DNA of 64,000 nt from Micromonospora zingiberis (GCF_004331455.1 NZ_SJJR01000005.1:124001-188000), one strand, 5' to 3'. Numbered from the stretch's first letter, positions 46,584 to 55,831 are shown. The notes: generated by a model from the letters alone, not told the origin. Numbers and translations: made by a program.

Positions 46584-47351
46584 ATGACGGTGGCGGTGCG
46601 GGTGATCCCCTGTCTCGACGTGGACGCGGGTCGCGTGGTCAAGGGCGTCAACTTCCTCGACCTGCGCGACGCCGGCGATCCGGTCGAGCTGGCGGCGGCG
46701 TACGACCGGGCCGGCGCGGACGAGCTGACCTTCCTCGACGTGACCGCCTCGTCCAGTGACCGGGGCACCATGCTGGAGGTGGTGCGGCGCACTGCGGAGT
46801 CGGTCTTCATCCCGCTGACCGTCGGTGGTGGCGTGCGGGCGGTCGCGGACGTGGACACCCTGCTGCGCGCCGGTGCCGACAAGGTCGGGGTGAACACGGC
46901 GGCCATCGCCCGACCCGAGCTGATCGCCGAGATCGCCGACCGGTTCGGCCGGCAGGTGCTGGTGCTCTCGCTCGACGTACGGCGGGCCCCGGCCGGCACC
47001 ACCCCGAGCGGCTTCGAGGTCACCACCCACGGCGGCCGGCGCGGCACCGGGCTGGACGCCGTGCAGTGGGCGCGGCGCGGCGCGGAGCTGGGCGCCGGTG
47101 AGATCCTGCTCAACTCCATGGACGCCGACGGCACCAAGGCCGGCTTCGACCTCGAACTGATCGGCGCGGTGCGCCGGGTGGTCGACGTGCCGGTGGTGGC
47201 CAGCGGAGGCGCGGGCGAGGTGGCGCACTTCCCGCCGGCGATCGGCGCGGGCGCCGATGCCGTGTTGGCGGCCAGCGTCTTCCACTTCGGGGAGTTGACC
47301 GTCGGCCAGGTCAAGGACGCCCTGCGCACCGCAGGCCACCCGGTCCGCTGA
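46584..47351 (+). CDS. hisF: imidazole glycerol phosphate synthase, cyclase subunit
   Basis: The 255-residue TIM barrel makes imidazole glycerol phosphate and AICAR from PRFAR using ammonia from HisH. Catalytic Asp residues are in [19 protein letters not shown] and [30 protein letters not shown] is the phosphate-binding segment. The last codons (HPVR, stop) belong to a 48-bp unit repeated downstream. Confidence 0.96.
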   Translation: MTVAVRVIPCLDVDAGRVVKGVNFLDLRDAGDPVELAAAYDRAGADELTFLDVTASSSDRGTMLEVVRRTAESVFIPLTVGGGVRAVADVDTLLRAGADKVGVNTAAIARPELIAEIADRFGRQVLVLSLDVRRAPAGTTPSGFEVTTHGGRRGTGLDAVQWARRGAELGAGEILLNSMDADGTKAGFDLELIGAVRRVVDVPVVASGGAGEVAHFPPAIGAGADAVLAASVFHFGELTVGQVKDALRTAGHPVR

Positions 47352-47458
47352 GGCCAGGTTCTCGGCGCCGCCACGGGCGCTGCTCACCCGGTCCGCTGAG
47401 GCCAGGTTCTCGGCGCCGCCACGGGCGCTGCTCACCCGGTCCGCTGAGGCCAGGTTCT
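47337..47458 (+). repeat. 48-bp tandem repeat at the hisF stop codon
   Basis: Units start at 47337, 47385 and 47433 (the last partial). Each begins CACCCGGTCCGCTGAGGCC, the end of hisF with its stop. The first two units are identical over 48 bp. Because 48 is a multiple of three, every unit keeps an in-frame TGA. Tandem duplication of a gene end is the likely origin. Confidence 0.92.
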
Positions 47459-47890
47459 GTCTCGCGGATCTTGTTGGGCGGGTAGGCCGATCGACGGTCG
47501 GCGAGTCGAGCAACGTGTGGAAGTGGGTGCTATGTCGTACCTGGCCGCCTGGTCGCGCCAGTGCTGGTGCCGTTGAGGCCGCGTTCGACCGGCCGGACCT
47601 CCGTAGCTGACGCCGTCGGAGTTGCCCCGGACGAGGCGGGCGGCGTCGCGTAGCTCCACCTCCACCCTGGCTGCGTTGCTCGTCCATGGGGCGGCCCACC
47701 ATCGCTGGTCGGCCTCCTGGCCCTAGCCGCGGATCGCCCCCACGGAGGCCGGTCCGTACCAAGATCCGCGAGACAGCACCTAGGGCCCGGCGCCACGGGC
47801 CCAGCTCGCTGGAGGGTGCCGCCGCGATGGGGCCTGATGTCGTTACGGGGTCAGCTCACCGGTCCGCTGAAGGCCGTAGTCGGCGCAGGG
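47352..47890. other. gene-free region after hisF: tandem repeat and MITE-like element
   Basis: The 539 bp hold the rest of the 48-bp tandem repeat and a 320-bp stretch bounded by inverted repeats. Several frames are open through the repeat, but none looks like a protein with a recognisable domain. Confidence 0.65.
47457..47776. mobile_element. MITE-like element bounded by 17-bp inverted repeats
   Basis: CTGTCTCGCGGATCTTG (47457-47473) and its perfect complement (47760-47776) bound 320 bp with no transposase gene. No target duplication is obvious. The left end abuts the partial third unit of the 48-bp tandem repeat. It could be a non-autonomous element or an internally deleted IS. Confidence 0.55.
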
Positions 47891-48352
47891 TCAGTCGCGC
47901 CCCGAGTGCCCCTCCGGGGACCGCCGGGGCATCGGGATGGTCCGTACCAGATATTCCTGTACGGCGGCCGCGTGCTCGGCTTCGTCCAGGTGCCACTCGG
48001 CGGTGCCCGGTGCGTGCCGGCGGCTGAGCACGCTCTGCACCGTGTCGACGGTGGTGGCCAGCCCGGCACTGGGCCGGGACCGCCAGAGCCGCTCGCCGTC
48101 CGGGGTGATCCGGAACCAGCCGTCGGAGACGTCGACCAGGCCGGCGCCGAGCAGCCGCCGGATCGCCTCCTCGATGTCGTGTCGTTCGGGGATGCTCTGG
48201 TCCAGGTGGTCGGCGGTGGAGAGCACGTCGGCCAGGCGAACGCCCTCGGGGCGGCGGGTGGTCGGGGACCGTCGGTGCCGTCCCGCGCCGCTGGCGATCA
48301 CCAACGAGACGAAAATCCATGCGTCGCTTCGACGCCAGGCGTTCTCCCCCAT
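47891..48352 (-). CDS. winged-helix-like hypothetical protein
   Basis: The product (153 residues from ATG at 48352) has no family I can name. The segment RLADVLSTADHLDQSIPERHDIEEAIRRLLGAGLVDV followed by GWFRITPDGERLW reads like a winged helix with its wing. The C-terminal third is helical and acidic, then basic. A frame open from 48409 adds 19 residues. It is the first gene of the accessory region after hisF and is transcribed toward it. Confidence 0.62.
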   Translation of the reverse strand: MGENAWRRSDAWIFVSLVIASGAGRHRRSPTTRRPEGVRLADVLSTADHLDQSIPERHDIEEAIRRLLGAGLVDVSDGWFRITPDGERLWRSRPSAGLATTVDTVQSVLSRRHAPGTAEWHLDEAEHAAAVQEYLVRTIPMPRRSPEGHSGRD

Positions 48353-48481
48353 GTGAGGATTCTGCCGTCCCACCCGGTGCCAAGAAAACACCGCCCACCC
48401 AAACGCCACGGTACGTGATTGGGTGGGCTCGACGGGTAGGCGCTGACCTGCACCGCCGTCACAGGTTCCGGTCGAGCGCGG

Positions 48482-49150
48482 TTACACCGGGTGGCCGTCG
48501 GTCGGCCGGGTCGTCTCGATCCGTGGCGGTGTCCCGGGATCCGGCTCGGGTACGTCGAAGCGCGGCAGGAAAAGCTGCGCCAGTGGCCCGATGGCCAGTG
48601 CGTAGGCGACCGTGCCGATGCCGAGTTTGCCGCCGAGCAGCGCGCCAACGGCCAGCACACAGACCTCCAGGACGGTGCGGACCAGGCGTAGCGAACGGCC
48701 GGGGCGGCGGGCGACGAAGCCGGTCATCAGCCCGTCGCGGGGGCCGGGCCCGAGGCGGGCGCCGAGGTAGAGCGCGGTGGCGATGCCGTTGCCCACGATC
48801 CCGGCGGTCAGCAGCGGGACCTGGATGGCGAGCGGCTCCACGGGCGGCAGCAGGGCCAGGGTCAGGTCGACCGCCAGGCCGACCACGACCACGTTGGCCA
48901 GCGTGCCGATGCCGGGACGCTGGCGCAGCGGGATCCAGGCCAGCAGCACCAGTACGCCCACGGCGATGACCACCGTGCCCATGCTCAGCTGGGTGAGCCG
49001 GGACACGCCCTGGTGGAACACGTCCCAGGGATTCAGGCCGAGTTCGGAGCGGACCATCAGCGCCATGCTGAAGCCGTAGAGGAGGAGCCCGACGAACAGC
49101 TGCAACAGGCGCCGTACCGGACGGTGCCGTAGGTTGCCAATCAGCGTCAC
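48482..49150 (-). CDS. YczE/YitT-type membrane protein
   Basis: The product (222 residues from GTG at 49150) has about five membrane helices. RRLLQLFVGLLLYGFSMALMVRSELGLNPWDVFHQG and GPGPRDGLMTGFVARR are typical of the YczE family, which is often divergent from a MocR-type regulator. It is divergent from one here. Transport of a B6-related or amino compound is sometimes suggested; I see nothing that fixes the substrate. Confidence 0.82.
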   Translation of the reverse strand: MTLIGNLRHRPVRRLLQLFVGLLLYGFSMALMVRSELGLNPWDVFHQGVSRLTQLSMGTVVIAVGVLVLLAWIPLRQRPGIGTLANVVVVGLAVDLTLALLPPVEPLAIQVPLLTAGIVGNGIATALYLGARLGPGPRDGLMTGFVARRPGRSLRLVRTVLEVCVLAVGALLGGKLGIGTVAYALAIGPLAQLFLPRFDVPEPDPGTPPRIETTRPTDGHPV

Positions 49151-49166
49151 GCATGCCACCCTAGGG

Positions 49167-49193
49167 GCCAATTGACGCCCATAAAGAGCCAAT
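49167..49193 (+). promoter_or_regulatory. direct GCCAAT repeats between yczE-like and MocR genes
   Basis: GCCAAT occurs at 49167-49172 and 49188-49193, spaced 21 bp, i.e. two helical turns. A related palindrome with CCCAATTGG lies at about 49231 inside the regulator gene. Direct repeats two turns apart are typical MocR sites. Confidence 0.55.
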
Positions 49194-49208
49194 ATCGGGG
49201 GAGTGGCT

Positions 49209-50666
49209 ATGACGAGTCAGGTGCGCGGAGCCCAATTGGCTCGCCTGCTCGGGCAATGGCACGCACTCCCGGGCCGTCGGCGCAGCCCCGACTACGCGGC
49301 GCTGGCCGGTGCGGTACGCGGCCTGCTCGCCGACGGCCGGCTACCGCTGGGGGTACGCCTGCCGGCCGAGCGGGACCTGGCCGAGGCGTTGCGGATCAGC
49401 CGTACCACCGTCACCGCCGCCTACCGCGAGCTGCGCGACAGCGGACATCTGGCCAGCCGACGAGGTGCGGGTAGCTGGACGATGCTGCCCGGCACCCACC
49501 GGGTGGCCAGCAACGGACTGTGGATCCCGCTGGACGACCGGGACATGCTCGACCTCGGGGTGGCGGCGCTGGCCGCACCGCCCGAGTTGCTGCCGGCCGC
49601 CCGCGCGGCGGCCGAGGACCTGCCGCGTTACCTCGGCGGTGCCGGGTACCACCCGATCGGGATCATCGAGCTGCGGGAGGCGGTGGCCCAGGCGTACGTC
49701 GATCGCGGGCTGCCCACCTCACCCGATCAGATCATGGTCACCAACGGCACCCAGCACGCGCTGGACCTGGTGCTGCGGCTGGCCCTGGCACCGGGTGGCA
49801 GCGTGCTGGTCGAGTCGCCGAGCTACCCCAACGCGCTGGCCGCGCTCTCCGCCCGGCGGGCCCGGATCACCACCCACGGACTGGCCGCCGACATCAGCGG
49901 GTGGGACGCCGACCTGCTGCTCGGGTCGCTGCGGCAGGTGCGCCCCCGGGTCGCCTACCTGATTCCCGACTTCCAGAATCCGACCGGCCATCTGATGCCG
50001 GCCGAACTGCGGGAACGGCTGGTGGCGACCGCACACGCGGTCGGCACCGACCTCGTGATCGACGAATCCTTCGTCGACCTGTCGCTGGACGACACCGTGA
50101 TGCCGCCGCCGACCGCCAGTTTCGACCGGCACTCCCGGGTGGTCAGCATCGGTGGCATGAGCAAGCCGTTCTGGGGCGGGCTGCGGATCGGCTGGATCCG
50201 GGCCTCCGCTCCACAGGTGCAGCGGCTGGCCGCCGCCCGGGTGGGCGTGGACATGGCGAGCCCGGTGTTGGATCAACTGGTCGCCGTACACCTGATGGCC
50301 GCCGCGCCGGCCATCGCGGCCGCCCGGCGGTCGCAGTTGACCGCGCAGCGCGACGCGCTGCTCGGCGCGCTGGCCACGCGGCTGCCGGAGTGGCGGATCA
50401 CCGTGCCGCGCGGCGGCGTGACGCTCTGGGCCGAGCTGGACGGGCCGATCTCCAGCGCGCTGGCGCGGGCGGCCGAGGAAGTCGGCGTACGACTGGCGCC
50501 GGGTCCCCGGTTCGGCCTGGACGGCACCCTGGAGCGTTTCCTGCGGTTGCCGTTCACGCTGCCCTCGGCCGACCTGGTCGAGGCGGTCGGGCGGATCGCC
50601 GCGGTCCGCTACGACCTGGACCGCGCCGGGGCGCCCCGGTGGCACGAGCCCAGCGTCATCGCCTGA
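49209..50666 (+). CDS. MocR/PdxR-type PLP-dependent transcriptional regulator
   Basis: The product (485 residues from ATG at 49209, after GGGGGAG) has an N-terminal GntR winged helix (LRISRTTVTAAYRELRDSGHLASRRGAGSW) and a C-terminal aminotransferase-like domain with Lys319 in GGMSKPFWGGLRIGW as PLP anchor. It is divergent from the YczE-type gene with 58 bp between starts, so it probably regulates that gene and itself. A GTG at 49203 is the alternative start. Confidence 0.92.
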   Translation: MTSQVRGAQLARLLGQWHALPGRRRSPDYAALAGAVRGLLADGRLPLGVRLPAERDLAEALRISRTTVTAAYRELRDSGHLASRRGAGSWTMLPGTHRVASNGLWIPLDDRDMLDLGVAALAAPPELLPAARAAAEDLPRYLGGAGYHPIGIIELREAVAQAYVDRGLPTSPDQIMVTNGTQHALDLVLRLALAPGGSVLVESPSYPNALAALSARRARITTHGLAADISGWDADLLLGSLRQVRPRVAYLIPDFQNPTGHLMPAELRERLVATAHAVGTDLVIDESFVDLSLDDTVMPPPTASFDRHSRVVSIGGMSKPFWGGLRIGWIRASAPQVQRLAAARVGVDMASPVLDQLVAVHLMAAAPAIAAARRSQLTAQRDALLGALATRLPEWRITVPRGGVTLWAELDGPISSALARAAEEVGVRLAPGPRFGLDGTLERFLRLPFTLPSADLVEAVGRIAAVRYDLDRAGAPRWHEPSVIA

Positions 50667-50735
50667 GCCCGCAGCGGCGGACCCGATCCGGTCGATCCAG
50701 CCCGACGACCCGGTACGGGCGGGCAGACTGCCCAG

Positions 50736-52046
50736 GTGGACAGCCTCCGGGGGGTGAGTTGGTCGCGCCGGGTGCGGCCCGGCGCTCCGGGCTCCCGCGC
50801 CACCCGCCTGGAACTCTTCTACGACCTGGTCTTCGTCTTCGCCTTCATCCGGGTCACCACGCTGACCGCCGGCAACCCGACCGCCCGTGGGCTGGTGCAG
50901 TGCCTGATCGTGCTGGCGCTGCTCTGGTGGGCGTGGACCGGCTTCGCCGTACTCGGCAACGTGGTCCGTACCGATCAGGGTGTCCTGCCGTTCGTCGCGT
51001 TCGCCACCATGGCCGCCGCTTTCGTGTTCACCTTCGCCATGGCCCAGGCGTTTCGGGACGGGCCGGGCGACCTGTCCGGCCCGCTGGTCTTCGCCGTCTG
51101 CTATTTCGCGGTGCGTGCCGGCCAGGTGGCGATCTTCGGGTGGCTCTCCCGGGGTAACCCCGAGTTCCGCCGTCGCTTCCTGCTCGTGGTCGGGCGCGGG
51201 CTAATCGTCGGGGCGCTGGTGCTGACCGCCGCACTGCTGCCACGATCGTTGGCCGGCGGGCAGGGTGAGATCAACCTGCGGTTGGCGCTGTGGATCGTCG
51301 CGCTGGTGGTGGAGTACGGCACCGGGTTGGCGCTGCGGGGCAGCGGCTGGACGGTGCTGTCGGCCGGGCACTGGGCGGAACGGCACGCGCTGATCGTGCT
51401 GGTGGCGCTCGGCGAGACGATCATCGCCCTCGGGCTGGGCAGTGGGTTCGGCGTCGAGTCGCCGTTGACGTGGCGGGTGATCGTCGCGGCGCTGCTCGCC
51501 GTGGCGGTGGTCAGCGCGTTGTGGTGGGCGTACTTCGACACCATGGCGCTGGCCATGGAGCAGGTGATGCACCGTACCCGGGACCGGGTGGCCCGCGCCC
51601 TGCTCGCCCGGGACGCGTACACCTATCTGCACCTGGCGCTGGTGGCCGGTCCGATCCTGTTCGCCCTGGGGCTCAAGGGACTGATCGGTGGGCACGACCG
51701 GCCGGCCGGTGCGCCCCACGGCGAGTTGCCGGTGTTCGATCTGGTGGTGCTCTACGGCGGGGTGGCGATCTATCTGCTCGGCCTGGTGGCGCTCGGCTGG
51801 CGGGTGCTGCGGGTGCTGCGCTGGCCGACCGTGGCCGGCGTGGCCGGGCTGGCGGTGCTGGCGCCGGCCGGCGTGTGGTTGCCGGAACTGGCCGCGTTGG
51901 GGCTGCTCACCGTGGTCGTGCTGGTGGCGGTCGGGACGCAGACGTTGGTGGACGCATCGCTGCGCCGGCAGGTCCGCGAGACGGCATGGGCGGAGCAGGT
52001 CGCCGCCGAGGCCGAACAGACCAACTGGCGTGGTCGCCACCTGTGA
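50736..52046 (+). CDS. LtrA (low temperature requirement A) family membrane protein
   Basis: The 436-residue protein has about twelve membrane helices. TRLELFYDLVFVFAFIRVT near the N-terminus and ERHALIVLVALGETIIALG in the middle are the LtrA hallmarks. The function is poorly known. GTG at 50736 has CAGACT six nt upstream, a weak leaderless promoter. It is 69 bp downstream of the MocR gene. Confidence 0.88.
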   Translation: MDSLRGVSWSRRVRPGAPGSRATRLELFYDLVFVFAFIRVTTLTAGNPTARGLVQCLIVLALLWWAWTGFAVLGNVVRTDQGVLPFVAFATMAAAFVFTFAMAQAFRDGPGDLSGPLVFAVCYFAVRAGQVAIFGWLSRGNPEFRRRFLLVVGRGLIVGALVLTAALLPRSLAGGQGEINLRLALWIVALVVEYGTGLALRGSGWTVLSAGHWAERHALIVLVALGETIIALGLGSGFGVESPLTWRVIVAALLAVAVVSALWWAYFDTMALAMEQVMHRTRDRVARALLARDAYTYLHLALVAGPILFALGLKGLIGGHDRPAGAPHGELPVFDLVVLYGGVAIYLLGLVALGWRVLRVLRWPTVAGVAGLAVLAPAGVWLPELAALGLLTVVVLVAVGTQTLVDASLRRQVRETAWAEQVAAEAEQTNWRGRHL

Positions 52047-52098
52047 CCCACCGCCGCCCCGCGCACTGTCCCCCGAGCCGGCACCACGCCGATGCCGA

Positions 52099-52135
52099 GC
52101 CGGCCCCGCGCCCGGGAATCGGGTGCGGGGCCGGC
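52099..52135. terminator. candidate bidirectional terminator hairpin
   Basis: GCCGGCCCCGC (52099-52109) pairs with GCGGGGCCGGC (52125-52135), with a further CCCG/CGGG pairing in the loop. It lies between convergent ltrA-like and acyl-CoA ligase genes. No T-run follows on either strand, as is common in high-GC actinobacteria. Confidence 0.6.
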
Positions 52136-52172
52136 GGGTGAGGTGCTCGCGGCACCTCGGGCGGTGCTGCCG

Positions 52173-53996
52173 TCAGAGGTCGGCGATCGTACCGGCGTAC
52201 ATCTTGTCGATCTCGGCCGAGAAGTTGCTCTCCACCCCGCGACGCTTGATCTTCATGGACGGGGTGATCTCGCCGTCCTCGATGGTCAGGTCACGCGGCA
52301 GGATGGTGACCCGCTTGATGGTCTCCCAGCGGTTGAGCTTGCTGTTCAGCTGGGCGACGTACTCCTCGACCATGGCCTGGGCCTCGGGCGAGGCGACGAT
52401 CTCGGCGTACGGCCGACCCTCCAGCGCGGTGCCCGCCGCCCAGCCGGTGATGGCGTCCGGGTCCAGCGTGACCAGCATGGTGCAGTAGTTGCGGGCCTGG
52501 CCGATGACCACCGCCTGCGAGGTGTACGGGCAGGTCGCCTTGAACATGCCCTCGATGTGGGACGGGGCGACGTACTTGCCACCGGAGGTCTTGACCAGGT
52601 CCTTCTTCCGGTCGGTGATGCGCAGGTAACCGTCGGCGTCGAGGTCGCCGATGTCGCCGGTACGGAAGAAGCCGTCCTCGGTGAAGGCGGCGGCGGTCTC
52701 CTCCGGCAGGTTGTGGTAACCGCGCATCACCGGGCGACCCTTGATCAGGATCTCGCCGTCGGTGTCGATGCGGCACTCCAGGTCGCCCATTGCCCTGCCG
52801 ACGGTGCCGATGCGCAGCCCGTCCGGCGGGTTGACGAAGTTGCCGGCGCTGGACTCGGTCAGCCCGTAGCCCTCGGAGATCGGCAGGTTCGCGGCGGAGA
52901 AGAAGGTGGCGATCTCCGGGCTCAGCGGGGCGGCGCCGGACACCAGCACCCGGATCCGCCCGCCGAGGCGGGCCTGGAGCTTGCTGAAGACCAGCTTCTC
53001 GGCCACCGTGTACTTGACCTTCAGCCCACCGGGCACCGGCTTGCCGGCCTGTTCGAGGGCGACCTTCTCCTTGCCGACGCCGACCGCCCAGGCGAAGATC
53101 TTCGCCTTGGCGCCGCCGGCGCTCTGGGCGGTGGTCACCGACTTGTTGTAGACCTTCTCGAAGACCCGGGGCGCACCGCACATCAGCGTCGGCCGGACCA
53201 CCGAGAGCAGTTCGACCAGCTTGTCGACCCGGCCGTCGACGTACGTCGGCAGGCCCACGTGGGTGGCGCCGCAGAGCAGCGTCTTGCCGAACGAGTGGGA
53301 CAGCGGGAGCCAGAGGTACTGCAGGTCGTCCTCGCGCAGCAGCCCGACCGCCTCCTGCGCGACACCCTCCCAGCACCAGCCACCGTGCAGCAGTTCGACG
53401 CCCTTCGGACGGCCGGTGGTGCCCGAGGTGTAGATCAGGGTGGCCAGGTGGTCGGGGCCGATCTCGGCGACCAGGCGGTCGACCAGCTCCGGATCCTCGG
53501 CGAGCCGCTCGGCGCCCTGCTGTTCGAGCTGGGCGAGGGTCAACTGCGGCACGGCCGCCGACGGGTCGGGCTCACCGTCGAAGAGGACCACATGGGTCAG
53601 CGCGGGCAGGTCCGCCCCGGCGATCTTCGCCGCCTGGCCCGGGTCCTCGGCGAACAGCACGGTGGAGCCGGAGTCGGAGATGATGTAGGTGGCGTCCTCC
53701 GGTTCCGTGGTCGGGTAGACCGTGGTCGTGGCGCCGCCGGCGCACATGATGCCGAAGTCGGCGATGACCCAGTCGAGCCGGGTGTTCGCCAGGATCGCCA
53801 CCGGATCCTCCTGGCCGACACCGAGGCCGTGCAGGCCGGCGGCGACCGCCTTGGCGCGGTCGGCGACCTGGGCCCAGGTCAGCCAGACGGGGGAGTCGTC
53901 CGGGCCGGGTCGACCGAAAGCGTGGCGATCCGGGGTGGCTGCCACGCGCTTGAGGAACATGTCAGGAATGGAACGGTACGGTACATCGAGAGCCAT
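52173..53996 (-). CDS. long-chain acyl-CoA synthetase (FadD15-like)
   Basis: The product (607 residues from ATG at 53996) is an AMP-forming ligase with the P-loop LIYTSGTTGRPKGVELLH, the adenine motif EGYGLTESSAG, the RTGDIGDLDADGYLRITDRKKD region, and a C-terminal catalytic-Lys region (ITPSMKIKRRGVE). It activates fatty acids as CoA thioesters. GTG at 54038 would add 14 residues; MALDVPYRSIPDMF is the usual family start. It stands alone. Confidence 0.92.
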   Translation of the reverse strand: MALDVPYRSIPDMFLKRVAATPDRHAFGRPGPDDSPVWLTWAQVADRAKAVAAGLHGLGVGQEDPVAILANTRLDWVIADFGIMCAGGATTTVYPTTEPEDATYIISDSGSTVLFAEDPGQAAKIAGADLPALTHVVLFDGEPDPSAAVPQLTLAQLEQQGAERLAEDPELVDRLVAEIGPDHLATLIYTSGTTGRPKGVELLHGGWCWEGVAQEAVGLLREDDLQYLWLPLSHSFGKTLLCGATHVGLPTYVDGRVDKLVELLSVVRPTLMCGAPRVFEKVYNKSVTTAQSAGGAKAKIFAWAVGVGKEKVALEQAGKPVPGGLKVKYTVAEKLVFSKLQARLGGRIRVLVSGAAPLSPEIATFFSAANLPISEGYGLTESSAGNFVNPPDGLRIGTVGRAMGDLECRIDTDGEILIKGRPVMRGYHNLPEETAAAFTEDGFFRTGDIGDLDADGYLRITDRKKDLVKTSGGKYVAPSHIEGMFKATCPYTSQAVVIGQARNYCTMLVTLDPDAITGWAAGTALEGRPYAEIVASPEAQAMVEEYVAQLNSKLNRWETIKRVTILPRDLTIEDGEITPSMKIKRRGVESNFSAEIDKMYAGTIADL

Positions 53997-54134
53997 CGCT
54001 GTAGCCGCCTTCGGGGGTGGAGGCGTGACCGTCGTCACGTCGGTATTCGTTACCGAAGAGTATTGCCTGCGTTAAGCATCGGCTAGCCCTGGCGATCATC
54101 GGCCAGCCCTGTCCCGGGGCGTGGAACGCTCATC

Positions 54135-55070
54135 TCACGCGTAGCGCTCGGCCGCCCGTGACCAGTCGTACGTCGCCCGGATCCAGTTCCGTCGCGCCGC
54201 CAGAGCCGGCCGTACCACGTCACCATGGTTCGCCAGCAGATCACTCTCCGCAGTCAGATAGCTGCCGAGTTCGTGGTTGAAGCGGGCCGCCGCGGACCGC
54301 AGCGCCGCCGCCTCGTCGCCGGTCTCCTGGGCCAGCACGGTGACCAGGTTGTGCGCGTCCGGCCCGACCCGGTGCTCCTTGCCGTACGAGAAGACGTCGT
54401 TGCACCAGCAGACCAGGTTGGCGGCGAGCAGATCCAGGGCGGCCCACCGGGGATCGGCCCGGCGGTCGGCCGGCGGGAAACCGCCCAGCGCCAGGTCGGT
54501 CAGGGTGAGGCTGGGATACACGCCGCCGGTGTGCCGGCGCATCTGCACGTACTCGTCCACCGGGGGCACCCGGTCGTGCTCCCGGTTGGCCGCCTCCCAG
54601 AGCAGCGCGAGCAGGTACTCGCGCATGGCGGCGGTGAAACGCAGCAGTACGGCCGGGCGGCGGTGGGCGCGGACCCGCCCGCACAGGTCGGCCAGCGCCA
54701 GCCCCAACGGACCGGCGATGGCCGATACAGGCGCCGGCCCGCCGTTCCGGTCCAGCACGTCCAGCAGGGCCGCCACGGTGGGCGCGAGACGGGTCGGATC
54801 GTCGCCCAGGCCGTCCTCGTCGCAGGCGTCATCCATCACGAACAGCCAGGAGATCAGGTCGGACAGCAGCCGCAGACGGTCGCGCGGGGCTTGCGGGCAG
54901 GCCCGGCCGGCGAGCCCGGCCGCGTCCGCCCGTCGTAGCCGCTGACCGTTACTGATCAGCCCCAGATCCTGCGCCCAGTATTCGCTCTCCCGAGCCACCA
55001 TGTCGGTGTCGTCGTGCTGGGCTCCGGTGAAGGGGGGCTCCCGCAGTGCCGAGAGCGCAAAGCTTCGCAT
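54135..55070 (-). CDS. class I terpene synthase (sesquiterpene synthase-like)
   Basis: The 311-residue protein shows both metal-binding motifs of class I terpene cyclases: D80-DACDE (Asp-rich motif in WLFVMDDACDED) and the NSE triad N224-DVFSYGKE232. A pyrophosphate sensor Arg in QMRRHTGG and the terminal Arg-Tyr pair (ERYA) are also present. It ionises a prenyl diphosphate, probably farnesyl diphosphate judging by size. ATG at 55070 follows GGGAG. No P450, prenyltransferase or methyltransferase gene lies nearby. The product cannot be told from sequence. Confidence 0.88.
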   Translation of the reverse strand: MRSFALSALREPPFTGAQHDDTDMVARESEYWAQDLGLISNGQRLRRADAAGLAGRACPQAPRDRLRLLSDLISWLFVMDDACDEDGLGDDPTRLAPTVAALLDVLDRNGGPAPVSAIAGPLGLALADLCGRVRAHRRPAVLLRFTAAMREYLLALLWEAANREHDRVPPVDEYVQMRRHTGGVYPSLTLTDLALGGFPPADRRADPRWAALDLLAANLVCWCNDVFSYGKEHRVGPDAHNLVTVLAQETGDEAAALRSAAARFNHELGSYLTAESDLLANHGDVVRPALAARRNWIRATYDWSRAAERYA

Positions 55071-55195
55071 CGGGCTCCCTGTCCCGCCACCCCGGGGCGG
55101 AGCGGCGCGGCCAGCGTACGGGAGCTGCGATCATCGTTTGGCACTGGGTGCATAACGTTTCGGGAATGGCTGGAGGCTGCTTCCGTACATAGGGA

Positions 55196-55825
55196 TTAGA
55201 AGCCCAGCTTGGCGTCGTGTAGCCGCTGCGCCACAGCGGCCTCGCCGTCGACCTGCGCCCGGGCCACCCGCTGCCGGCCGGACAGGAACAGGACCAGCTC
55301 GCCCGGTGTGCCCACCAGGCGCAGCGGCGCACCGCCCCGGCCGGTGACCAACTCGCCATGCCCCGGTGCCTCGACGAGCACCCGCGCCGGAAACCGGCGC
55401 AGCGCCAGGCGGGCCAGCATCGACGTGCGCCGCCACAGGGCCCGATCCAACCCCGCCGGCAACTCGCGGGGCTGCCACCCCGGCTGGGCCCGGCGGACGT
55501 CCTCGTGGTGGATGAAGAACTCCACCGTGTTGGTCAGCTCGTCGGTCAGCGGGTTACTCACCGGGCTCCACACCGGAGGATGCCGTACCTGGTCGAGCAG
55601 GCCGGCCCAGTCACCCGCCGCGACCCGCCGGCGGACCTGCTCGCCGTGCCCGCGCAGCGGCGCGAGCAGGATGCCGGCCGCCGCGTCCGGCCGGCGCTCC
55701 CGGACCACGAGGTGCGCGGCGAGGTCACGCGTGGTCCAACCCTCGTTGATGGTCGGGGCGTCCGGTCCCAGCGTCGACATCAGGTCGGTGAGCGCCTCGC
55801 GCTCCGATCGGGCATACCGCGACAT
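55196..55825 (-). CDS. TIGR03085-family DinB-like metal-binding protein
   Basis: The product (209 residues from ATG at 55825) begins MSRYARSEREALTDLMSTLGPDAPT and contains TRDLAAHLVVRERRPDAA and VEFFIHHEDVRRAQPGW, the pattern of TIGR03085 proteins related to mycothiol-dependent maleylpyruvate isomerases; the His residues in these motifs are the likely metal ligands. TACCAT six nt upstream of the ATG suggests a leaderless mRNA. A frame open from 55909 is not needed. Confidence 0.85.
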   Translation of the reverse strand: MSRYARSEREALTDLMSTLGPDAPTINEGWTTRDLAAHLVVRERRPDAAAGILLAPLRGHGEQVRRRVAAGDWAGLLDQVRHPPVWSPVSNPLTDELTNTVEFFIHHEDVRRAQPGWQPRELPAGLDRALWRRTSMLARLALRRFPARVLVEAPGHGELVTGRGGAPLRLVGTPGELVLFLSGRQRVARAQVDGEAAVAQRLHDAKLGF

Positions 55826-55831
55826 GACAGC

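Noticed and set aside
47432..47796. Reverse-strand frames inside the MITE-like element as a transposase remnant
   Set aside because: No DDE or HTH motif is recognisable and the frames extend across the inverted repeats into the tandem repeat.
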